Positions 28,501-40,500 of a DNA stretch of 64,000 bases are shown piece by piece. Made by a program: the position numbers and the translations under genes. Source of the DNA: Paragonimus westermani (lineage: Eukaryota > Platyhelminthes > Trematoda > Plagiorchiida > Troglotrematidae); contig QNGE01000831.1 of NCBI GenBank assembly GCA_008508345.1, positions 97,905-161,904 of the forward strand, given 5' to 3'. The notes under the pieces were generated by a model. That model had not been told where the DNA came from. It made no database searches and saw only the letters and a program-made list of their open reading frames with translations. Within the stretch, counting starts at the first letter, position 1. Each line of letters opens with the position of its first letter.

Positions 28501-31500
28501 CGTGCTCCCAAGGGAGTGCCAGGGAAATACGTGAATCTGATGAGATCACTGTATACTAACTCCGCAAGAAGAGTCACCGTTTGTACACAACTGTCTCGGT
28601 CGTTCATCACTTCTAGTGGTGTTCTTCAAGGGCGTCCACTCTCCCTCTACCTGTTCAATTTTCTCATGGACGACATTCTGAAAGGTGCGCTTGAGGAATC
28701 CAGTGAGTCTGGTGATCAGCTTCTTCCTGTCGTTATGATAACCGACATGGAGTATGCACCTCATATTCTGCTACTTAGCCACTCTGCCGAAGACATGTAT
28801 ACCATGCTGAAAAGGTTGACCGGTCGGGCGGGTTTCTATGTAATGTATTTCCCACCTTGAAAATGCAAAGAAATTCTTCACGACTTGGACATTCCCACTT
28901 GTACGTCCTTTATTGCAGATAATCCACTCGAGATTATGGCCGCATTCACACAATTAGGTAGCACTAGCTCGTCAGCCCGTAATATTGCTGATGAGAGACG
29001 TCAACTAGGATAGCAAAGACACGAGTTGTCTTTGCCAGCCTGCCTCGCCTATCGCGTCGAAAAGATGTTCGGTTGTCGCTGAAAGGAAGGATATGTAGTG
29101 CTTGTGTACCCTCTGTTTTGCTCTATGGTTCCGAAACGTGACCCATTCGCGAGGAAGATGTCAACAGACTTGCTGTGTTTCACCGTCAATGTCTCCGTCA
29201 ATTGGTCCACATCAAGCGAAAAGATTGCACGAGTAACGCGGCCGTTCACCGGTGCGTATTTCGAAACGCTCGAGATGTGCGATCACTTGATCAACTAATC
29301 ACGCTGCACAGCCTGTGATGGTTGGTTCACGTACTTCGCATGCCAGCTGAGCGTTTGTCGTATCGGACATTATGTACTGAGACCACCGACAGTTAGGTAA
29401 AACCTCGTGGTGGTTAGGTAGCAACATGGTCACGAAATATGAAAGCTCTGACCGTTCCACTGAGCAGAGTGGGTAGGTGTCACCCATTTGACTGGGGTCC
29501 TCGTGACCATTCAAGTCACTGGCTGCAAACGCTATCTTAGATGACAGCATGCCCTAGTCAGTGGCGTACCTGTGTTCATAGTGTTTCCAGTTTTTCCGTT
29601 TAGTCTTCTTTTATGAATTTTTGGCCTACCAAATGAATTTTTCTTCCAGGATATTCTGTTTCACTGTTGAGATGTGCGGAAAGCCGAGCCACAGTACCTT
29701 CCAGTCAGGCTCGTGCTTGTTCTTCTGATGATGATGTCAGATATATGCTTGTGTAAGACTACTTGGGGTAGACTGTTAATTAAAAACACCGTGGAAATAC
29801 TGATTGTTAGCATTATTATGCTTGCAGCAGATGGTAGAAATTTCGATACGTTGAAATTCCACTAGTTGTCACCTCAGTGGCATGCGGGCTATGGATCTTA
29901 AAAGTGAAGTTCACAGTCTGGCCCGCTTACTATTGGGATTCACCTTAACGATCCTCCGTTAGTGTCCATCATTTCTCTTTGCAGCTTCCGCACGGTTAAT
30001 GTCAGGATAGCCTGGCACACATCACTTCACTGTAGATCGTGAATAATTCAGCACTTTGGAGGTACAGTGTGTTGGTTTGTTCAAAAGATATCGATAGCTT
30101 TTCATCACAACCTGATATGCGTCATTAGCGGATCACTGAAACGGTGCCCCAGTTCGCTGAACGTGAGTAATGAGTCACATTAAGTTGATGGTTCTTGCTG
30201 CATTGACACGAAACGCGTTCTCGGGTTAAGATTGAAAATCGGTGTAAATGATCTCTTTATTGTCGTTGATCCTTCTTTTGTACCACATCATCTGTATACA
30301 CAGCGTGGCAATCGCCACTACGCTGCGATTTAGCGCACTAATCTATCTGACCGACTCTTAATAGTTACCTACCAGTTCACCTGTCAGTTTGGTTTACTTT
30401 ACGCCAATAGTTCATCACCGAACAACTGAGTTCGCTTCTCATGACCGTATCGATACGTAATTTATCTTGGATTCCAAACGTACTCTCACGTGATAGACTG
30501 CTGTTCATTTCCACAACGGACTGACTGCGAGGTGCGCATGTAATCTCAGATATATCAATTTATGAGCACGATTGAACTTTACGCTTGGGCATTTACGTGG
30601 AATAGAGGTAACCTGGACGGCCATTCTGTTACTATCGGACATGTCCTCAGGGAGGGCTGCCTTTACCAACCGCCATAGCCTGGTTACCGTGAAGTTGGTG
30701 AACGGTTTTCTTATGAAAGCGGCTTGAATTCACTGGATGGTCCTGCAAGTGATCGGCGCATTTACCCGATCAGAAAAGGGTTGCGCACGTTTCAACGAAA
30801 ACACGTCGCCTTCTGTAAGTATAGTCTAAATGTTCTACGATTGTCCCCTTACAGACGGTCACGAGCAACTCCAGTGCCTGCCTTATTACGTTTTTTTTCT
30901 AATGACTGGTGAGTCATAATAATCTCTTTCTCGAACGACGCCGAAGTTGTGTATAGCTAACCACGATCACATCTTTTTTTCCTCTGATTTTGTGCCTCTA
31001 GTGAACGTACTTTTGGGACTTGTATGTCACTTTACATTTTATCGATTTTGCCGACTCGTCATGTTACATTTTCCACTGTCCGCTCAGGCTTGCCCTGTGT
31101 GTCCGTCGGTGTTGAAAACGAATGAGACCCGATCAGTTGAAGTGCATTATCTGGTCTAACGAGACCGGGAACACAGTAATTTGACCTCCCGTCGGATGTG
31201 AGTAGACCATATTCATGGGATGCTCCTGGAGTTTTTGGCGCTTTTTAGGTAGACGAGCTACAACAAATGAACATGGAAAGACGGTAAAGTAATAACTGTG
31301 TGCTCGGCGAAAGCTCCTGACTGACCTGTTTTAAGATAGTCATTGTTAAGGAATATCACCTAACGGGCTTTGTATATGTTTACATTGCTTTTGTGATAGA
31401 AATTTTTTGACCTTAATCCACCTGATCTTAAGTTGAGTTGTAGTAATATGGCTACATATTGCGACTAAGTCCAAAATAAGCCCTCCAATTGTCGATGCCA

Positions 31501-34500
31501 GTTTAAATTAGTGCGCGGGTTATTACTTACATCTCGTTAGCTGTTTGCGGTTCAACTGTGATTCATATTCGAAAGCCAACCGTGATGTAATACTTCCTAC
31601 CGTTACTCATTAGCCTTAATTGTCACGTCGTACAATTTTCCTGCTTCCAGATGAAAAATGCCCCATTTTCCCGGAGGATCGTTTCCATCCTTCTGGTCTT
31701 TCTCACTATGTGCAGAAGCTGACAGTGTGAGTTTTTCACTTCTGACTATCTGGCCCACTTCAGAGAACATCAGATTGTCGTAATGTGTCTAACACAGTTG
31801 TCCAAACGATCCATTTACTATTGCAAGGGGGATTAGTTCTCATTCTCTTAGGCGTGTTACTCGATTGGGATACCGTCGAATTGGCAGAATTGTAAGTGGC
31901 TTCAACATTTACATGACAAGGCAGTTCGCGGTTAGATCATAAGGACGCTACCTGAAAGTGTATTTCGTCGGAACTAACTTACAACGTACCGGTGAAACAA
32001 CAGGCTAAATTAGCAACAGACTTTTTTTACTATGACAGCTCGTACAAAAGTCTACCATTCATGTTTTAGAAGCGCGTGTGTTATGCACTGCTCAGTAGCC
32101 CTGGTGAGTAGTTAACTTATTGATGGGAAGAAACAACTATCCGTATGGATTGAGATGAAAGCGTGCATGTATGATTGCAGTACTTTTGCTGTTATTGCGC
32201 TCAATGCCCTAGTTTTTAAGTTATTTCGCTTCTTTAAGCCATTTACAAACACGAGACGTTGAGTTCGACGACAACGGAGAATGTTGCAGATTCACAAACA
32301 AAACCCACTTTTTCACAGCGATTTCAAATATAAGTAGTCTCTACTATACTATTGATGGATGCTTGAACGAACACAACAGGCTTAGCTGAGTCCGATTTGC
32401 AGAAGGCAGCCTGTGTTAAAAATAATTATCTCTTCTTTGCCACACCGCAAGGCATTTACCGGGCTTCTAACTCACAGGCTTAACATGTCCTGGCTAGAAA
32501 GTCTATCTGAATGCGAAGGCTGCGATCAAATGTGTGATGTTCAACTTGAAAATAAACCAAATCCCTGACTATTCATCAATAATCTAAAATATCGCACTGC
32601 AGATTTAATGAGATCAGTGATTCCGACCTGTCCTGGAAGTCCTAATCGCGGGGTTATCGATTTGAGTTAACAGGACAGTTACTGTCTCCTCTCGAGACGA
32701 TTGGGCAACCTGATCATCGCTCACAAGCGAGAGTGTTTGAGCGTTCAGATTTGATAATTCGGTCGTGCCTAATGTGAGGTCAATGGCACAGTGGTCACCA
32801 CGGTTGCCTCATGATTGAATGGCCGGAGTTCAAATCCCGATCGTGGCAAGGATACGCACTACTGTTGAGCTCTAATGAGAGCGAAACTCGAGTCTAGTGC
32901 TTTGATTCGAAAGAGGCTGGCTGGAAAATCTATCTGAATGCGAAGGCTCCGATCAAATGTGAGTGATGTTCAACTTGAAAATAAGATCCTTAAAGCGGAT
33001 TAAGAATGGTCGTGTCCCTCTCTCACTAGCGTGAATGTTGTCGCTTTTTGGATAAGTTGTTCAAGCAGTGAGTACAATTAATGATGCCGGGTTGTTTGCA
33101 CGTTATCGAAACCCTCAGTTTGATTGATTGAGTTCAGACCTAACGGTTTCAGGAACTAAGCCCTGTCACTTTCCATAAAATTACCCCGAAATCCGACACT
33201 TTTCCACGTCGTACAGTAGTGCAGCTTCAAGATTGGGGCACTCTCACTTGTACGTCCTTTATTGCAGATAATCCACTCGAGATTATGGCCGCATTCACAC
33301 AATTAGGTAGCACTAGCTCGTCAGCCCGTAATATTGCTGATGAGAGACGTCAACTAGGATAGCAAAGACACGAGTTGTCTTTGCCAGCCTGCCTCGCCTA
33401 TCGCGTCGAAAAGATGTTCGGTTGTCGCTGAAAGGAAGGATATGTAGTGCTTGTGTACCCTCTGTTTTGCTCTATGGTTCCGAAACGTGACCCATTCGCG
33501 AGGAAGATGTCAACAGACTTGCTGTGTTTCACCGTCAATGTCTCCGTCAATTGGTCCACATCAAGCGAAAAGATTGCACGAGTAACGCGGCCGTTCACCG
33601 GTGCGTATTTCGAAACGCTCGAGATGTGCGATCACTTGATCAACTAATCACGCTGCACAGCCTGTGATGGTTGGTTCACGTACTTCGCATGCCAGCTGAG
33701 CGTTTGTCGTATCGGACATTATGTACTGAGACCACCGACAGTTAGGTAAAACCTCGTGGTGGTTAGGTAGCAACATGGTCACGAAATATGAAAGCTCTGA
33801 CCGTTCCACTGAGCAGAGTGGGTAGGTGTCACCCATTTGACTGGGGTCCTCGTGACCATTCAAGTCACTGGCTGCAAACGCTATCTTAGATGACAGCATG
33901 CCCTAGTCAGTGGCGTACCTGTGTTCATAGTGTTTCCAGTTTTTCCGTTTAGTCTTCTTTTATGAATTTTTGGCCTACCAAATGAATTTTTCTTCCAGGA
34001 TATTCTGTTTCACTGTTGAGATATGCGGAAATTTTAGCCACAATACCACTCGACCAGATTCAGTTTGAAGTGATGAGAGAATGCTAATGAATACCTTTTT
34101 TGTACATGCCTTGTGTTTGCTTTTCGAAGCATACAGCCTCCCCGATCACATCATCGTTATTTACGCAGTCATTGCCGCTCTCCGTTAAACTACGCACAAG
34201 AACGTAGCGACGGGATTGGTTACACAAGCCTACGGAAAGGTCCGTTGATATTACTCCATTCGACTGGGTGTCACTGTAGGCAACTCGGGCGTCTTCGCTT
34301 CAGATCTGATGCGGCCTGGTGGTATTTCAGACGTTTTGTTGTCAACCTTTTACAGTGGACTGTAATATTCTCGTGCTTATACGCGCATGAGGACTTATTG
34401 GGAATGAAAAGGCACTCTGCGACTCTGTACACACTAGAACCGCTCTCATTTGTTAGTTCCCTTTGTTGCATCAATGTCTGTTGCCGTTTCAGTTTTTTCG

Positions 34501-37500
34501 GTTAAATTTGAGCGATGTTCTGCCCGGACAGCATGGATACTTGAATGAACCTGAAATTCAAACCTAGCGTTGCTATGCCTATTTTTGTGTTAAAATCTGG
34601 ATAGAATAACACTGCCCAGTCTCCAGTTAGGCACTCGCTGTAGCATTTACTCTTGTAAATACTCCTGTCTATCGCAAACACACCGAGTGAAACGCTTCGG
34701 CAATCATCATTTTTCCGGTTTTTTTGTATAGCGCTCTCCAGCCAGCGATCCAGCGATACGAACGCCTCCTACGAAGAGATTATTTCTCTGGACGCCTACC
34801 GCTTAATGCAAGTCACCCGGCTAACGGGCAAAAGCTCCATCTGTTTGGAAGAGGATTAATATGGTGTCCTACATTGCACGTCGTCAGTTCTCACCCTGAA
34901 GCTGTCGACCATGCTGAGAATAACGCTGTCAGGCCGGTCAGGACTATTACGTGGGTACAGGCAGAATTAAATCATTCCACTAGTTTACCCTCTTCCCTAG
35001 ACAGAAGACCCACGACGCCGGCTTGGCAATCGGATAATTCTCTGTGGCCATCTGGACGTCCTCAGGGAACGCTGGTAGCTCATCTACACGAGCACCGTGC
35101 CGGTCTACTCAGGTTTGTTCAGGCTCGTGTTGACGAACGTTTCCTGGATGGTTAAACAGTGCGTGTATTAGGAAAGTTACCCTCATTCAAGCCTAGATGA
35201 AACTTTGAATTTAAGATTTATGTCGGAGGACTGTTCAGTGCTTCCATTTTTATATGATTACTCTCATTTGAAGACCTTTCGCTCAAGTCCTGTGTATTTG
35301 GAATAACTCAGTAACACCTATACGTGTTGGCAACCATATGGTCAGATCTCAAGTTCCGAGTCTCTGACAAAACCGAGTGTAATCTGGTCGGCTATTGTAT
35401 GTACAGCCAATGGACTTTCGTCTGAAATGTACCCATCATGCCTGTTTTTATATTCCGTTCCGTGAGTTAGTTCATTGCCATGTTACACGTTTAACTGATG
35501 TTATCGCCAGTATTTCTGTGGTTCATAAACTGCAAATCTAACCCCCTAACCTCCCGGTTGTACATACCTTCTCTAGCTTGGCCGTTCACACCTCTGGTAG
35601 ACTGATGGCTTCTTGTTCCAGCGGAGATGGAACGGTGAAGCTATGGAATTGTGGTCTATGGCCGGTCGATTCAGATGGCTATTTGAACCAGACGGCCATT
35701 GCCTCCCAGAGGATCGGTGGAGAGAGTGGCACAAAGCCAGCGAGCGTGAAGCCTGCAGGATTGGCACAAATACACGCGCTGCCCACGCGTTCATGGTGGA
35801 CGTACCATACAACCTCGCCTGATGAACCTCCTAAGCCGTGTCGTGTACGTTTTGTAGATCGTGCAGACAGCTTTTCTCCATTGACTAGTTTTTGCTGATC
35901 AAATTTTGTTGTTTCCCAGTGTATGCAGCGGCTTCATCTCTCCAAAACGCTCACTGCTTCATACCATCTGAATCGTATATCGTTCCAGTGGCTTATCGGT
36001 CGCCTTTGTTTAAATCTGACCATGGATAAAGACATGCTTTCAGTATATTCGTCAGATGGAGACTTGTTTTCTGACCATTTTTGAGGGGGTTATAAAGTGT
36101 TGAGTGGCTCTCAAGCAAAAATTGGCGTGCTTTGATTCATCGGGGTAGGAACTTGAGTAGTTGAACATTCTTCACAAATTGACACCAAGATCAGTTTTAG
36201 TTTTTCCGAATTCATTGGAAATGCTCATTAGGCTATGGTGGAACCTACTTCAGGAACCAGGGGTGTATTTGGCAGACGCCTGAATTCACAGCGCGGCTAG
36301 GAAGACTCTCTCGAACTGCCCCTCCCAAACCTGGAATCACTGCTCATGAGGTGGAATTTTATTAGGACCTGCCGAGAACGAACGGCATAAAGAACTTGAC
36401 TTCGGTCAAGGCGGATAATTCTATCCTGGCTGTCATACTAATCAGATGAAGACAAGCTGTGCCGGTTTCCTGAATTAATTTTCGACATTGCCCTGACAGA
36501 GTTGACGATCAGATCAACGCGAGGCGACTCGCTCCCATTACTTCTGTTTGATGCAGTCGTTGTCTGTTCGCTTGGACTTCATTCGCACTGTGGGCCATCC
36601 TCCACTTTTAACCAGGATAATTTTTGTTACTTCAGTCTGAAATTCATGCACGTCCTGCGTAACTTTTCCTACCCAAACACGCATTGCAGAGCCTGGTTTG
36701 GATTGCGAACGGAAATAGTTTGATCACCGTCTCCCAAAATCGATGGTTGCACCGTATTGATGTGGCCACCGGGCGTCGTTGTGGTTTGGAACAGGTGTCG
36801 ATGCCCGACTGTGACCGAACAGTATGCCTGGTAGCATCAGCACTGTCTCAGTTTCCTGACCATCTGAATTTGACGCGTTCTCGACTAGTCGGTGGTGGAG
36901 ACACCCATGTTGTGACGTACGCAACCACGAGTAATCACATTGTCGGAAGGGACTTGCGCATCCCTTTCAAAAGTCCGCCTACCTGGTGCCTCAAGCAGGA
37001 CAGAGGATCTGGTAAGTTGTATTGGCTAGAATTTCCTGCTGAAGTCAATTGATTAAATGTTCGTGCACCACAAAACCCACCAAGCCCTACGTACTGTGTT
37101 GTCAAAACTCCAATATGCTTGCTTGGTCTTTGTTCCATAAATCGTGCCAAATCGAAACGACACATCTCTGGATGTTGCTCGGATGAATTAAGAGGTGAGA
37201 GATGGATAGGAGGTTGATTAATGACCACGGTCTCTCACTAAAGTATTCAACTAGTTTCACCCGTTGTCCTTTGAATTTTTCCACACCGAACGGGAAAATC
37301 CTGTCGCATCTAATCTGATAGTAAACGTTACCCCGCTCTATCTCGTGGTTCATCTCAACTAACGATACGGTTGTTATTGCCAAGCGAACTTTCTCAAACA
37401 CCCACGTGACTTACATGCTGGTTGCGGCCCGCGGAAGTACTACGTTCCGTGGCATATAGGGGGCTCTGTGCACAGTTATGTTGCTTCAACAATTCGCTTG

Positions 37501-40500
37501 TTCGGGAAGAATACATTGCAATAGAGATCGACCATCATCCTATCCACTATTGGTTATCCCCATCTTCGATAATACGCTGGCAGGTGACGCTGACACTTTA
37601 TTGCTATACAATCATAATAAGAGGAGCTGGAAAACAAATTGACCACAGTCCTTGAAACTCTGTTATCCGTACTCAAATAACCGACCTCAATATGTTTACA
37701 CTTCATAAATGATCAACCGCGTTTGTCGTAGAAGACGGTATCCTTTAGATACCCTACTTGCGGTTTCGAATGACCCGCTCCGTTAATTTAGTTATTTCCA
37801 CGCTGCTAAACTCAGGTGTCCGCCTTACCTCTTAGCGTTTCCCGCCAAAGAACAGATGAACCATGAGAACTATCGACCAGGTGACGAACTTGACCTGCTT
37901 TCCCCAATTTACTAGCGGATGCTTTAATTTCCATCTGCCAACTGGGTGCTTGGAAGAAGCGTGTAGCAAATAAGCTCATTTTCAGTGTTTCATCATCAAG
38001 TTGCATAAAACTCATTTAGAGAAGTTCGATGGAACTACTCGATAACGTCAATGAAGAGAGAGATGTCAGTTATTAGTATCTGTTCGGGTTGAATCATGAC
38101 ATTTAGTTACACAACACTGATCACATGAGTTGTACGAACTTTGCGGGAGAAAAATCACGTCTATGCAATCATTATTCTGGGTTTGCGTGCACTGTTATGG
38201 AACACTCAATATTTTGACTGGTCGTTTTTGGGCGCACAGTGGTGGTGAATGTAAACGAATTGCAGTTGACCTTGTATATGACACCTGGCCTGCCTCGATT
38301 GTTTTTTTACATATTCGGTAGATTGGCTTGAACTAATCGGTCGGATTGATCAGGTGATTTGACTCGATCAGATGTGCAACGACCGCGGACGAACAGGGTC
38401 TTACCGATCCTCTCGTTATCCCTATAGGTTGGTGCTCCCAAATGCGTTCGGATAATCGCTCTGTTGTATGGCCCATATAGTTTGTTTCACAGTAATAAGC
38501 GCAACGCCAAACACAAAAGAGGCGGTATTAACAGACAATGTATCTTTCAATTGAGAGCGCAACACGGGTATGGAAGTACACTGAACACGTAATTGGGCTG
38601 CGATGTATGTTTTATTAATTACCACATTAAGCTTCTTGGTTACTCTTTCAAAACTCTATCACCCTTGATGAGCAAACAGATATAAACAGACTTTTTTGTG
38701 TACAGTTTGTGGTTGTCTACCTTACCACTTATTAGCATACTCATATGGATAAACTGTTCTGGATACCCATTTCCAATGAGTACATTGAATATAAATTCTC
38801 CCCTCTTCAGTGGTGTCACTCGAGCATATTTTCTTAGCCCTGTCTATCAAGCATCTTAGTGATGCAAAACTATGGAGTTTGCATACTGGCCTGGACAGTA
38901 TATTGGAAGGAATGATATCGACCTAGGAATACCAGAACTAAAGCAGTTAACATATCGCTGCACATGCAATGTTCGGTTCAAATTCTTCGAAAGTTATACC
39001 GTCAAAAGGATGAAGTAACAATGGAATCGCCACTAGGTCCAGTACTGGCTGATATCTTTATGGCAAAACCAGAGTGTAGTTCATTAGCTGACCATATAAA
39101 ATCAGTTACCTTATACAAGCCTTATGTAGACGATACCATCTGCGTGGCACATAAATCTGAAAGCCTGAGTGAGATATGTCGCATTACAGATCTGCCCATA
39201 AAAATACTCATTTTACTCTACAGCCTGAAGCACCCGCATGTGTCTGTTTCCTAGACATGCTCGTGTTTCGTCGCGAGGATGGCACGATACAACAGCGGGT
39301 GTATCGTAAAGCAATCTGGACAGGCCGACATACAAATTTCAACAGTTATGTACCACTAAGACAAAAGAGATGTTTGCAGCTGGCGATGAGGCTGATCGTG
39401 TGGGTGCAATGTGGTTGGACCTATTTGATGGACTGACCACAGCACTCCATTTGGACAGAATTCTGTCACGTAGTAGCAGCTTTTACAGCGCACGTTGCTT
39501 TTGAGACGACCGAAACTCAATCTCTTCGGAGCGACGACGGTGACAGCGTGCTTGCACACAAATATTCGAATGGGATTTTGGTGAATTATTTTTTATGAAA
39601 CCTCTGAATGTTGTTGAACGTTCCCATACATGCATAGGAACAGTATACATACACCCCACAACGATATTATGGTACCATCCAATTTTTACCAATATTTTCA
39701 CTTACCTTGAAGTCAAGGCATTCATCTTCTGAGTCGAAATGCTACCTTCCGATGTATATCAAAATACCTTAAGTACAACGGCAATAGAACACGAAGTGTA
39801 ACAAACATGTTTGCGATAAAATCTCACCATTTTTTGCAGTTATGAAAGGAAACAAAACCGAAAACGGTAACATACGAAGCTTGGTATTGGTAAAAATTCA
39901 CACGCACTTTTGTTTTGTTTACTGCCTACCTATCGATCGAGTGAGTCAGTTAATTGCCAAAATAGTTGAAACGACTGAACAATCTTTCTGCTCACACAAG
40001 GTTGGACTACGTAGCCGAATGGCAGCGGCCAGCATCCGCTGGCGAACGAGTTTTGATCGGCTCAGTGGAATTCTGTAGATAACTGCGAACGATCGATCTG
40101 TTGACTTGTCGATCACTATCTGTCAGATGAACTACAGTAGCACTCCTGATTGATTTCTTCTCACCTGTCCCGACCCATATCGGATGATGTTCTCTGGTCC
40201 TTCTAAACAAACGCGGAGTCGTACGACCCACGTAGTTTGCTGAACAATCCCAAACGAACAAGTAAGCCACTACATATGAGTTGTAGATCGGCCCTTTATC
40301 CCTCAGATTTAGAGTGACCAGTGGTGAACTGGTGAATGAAATAATCCGTCTGGCTGCATTGAACGTTCGTGTAAGGGAACTAGTAAGTCGTCGGGTCAGT
40401 GATTCGGCCAGCGTATCTCCTTTGTACGGCAATCGCATGGAAACGGTTTTTCTATCAGCTCCTTGAATCTTAACTGTTGCTTGAACTGGTCTCGTGTTTT

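Noticed and set aside
29049..29298. Small - and + strand frames repeated exactly at 33398-33647 as a possible conserved gene pair
   Set aside because: The identity comes from the duplicated LINE block; the frames are fragments of a broken RT C-terminus.
34113..34505. 130-residue + strand frame in VPS15 intron 8
   Set aside because: No recognised motif and no splice-phase fit with exons 8 and 9.
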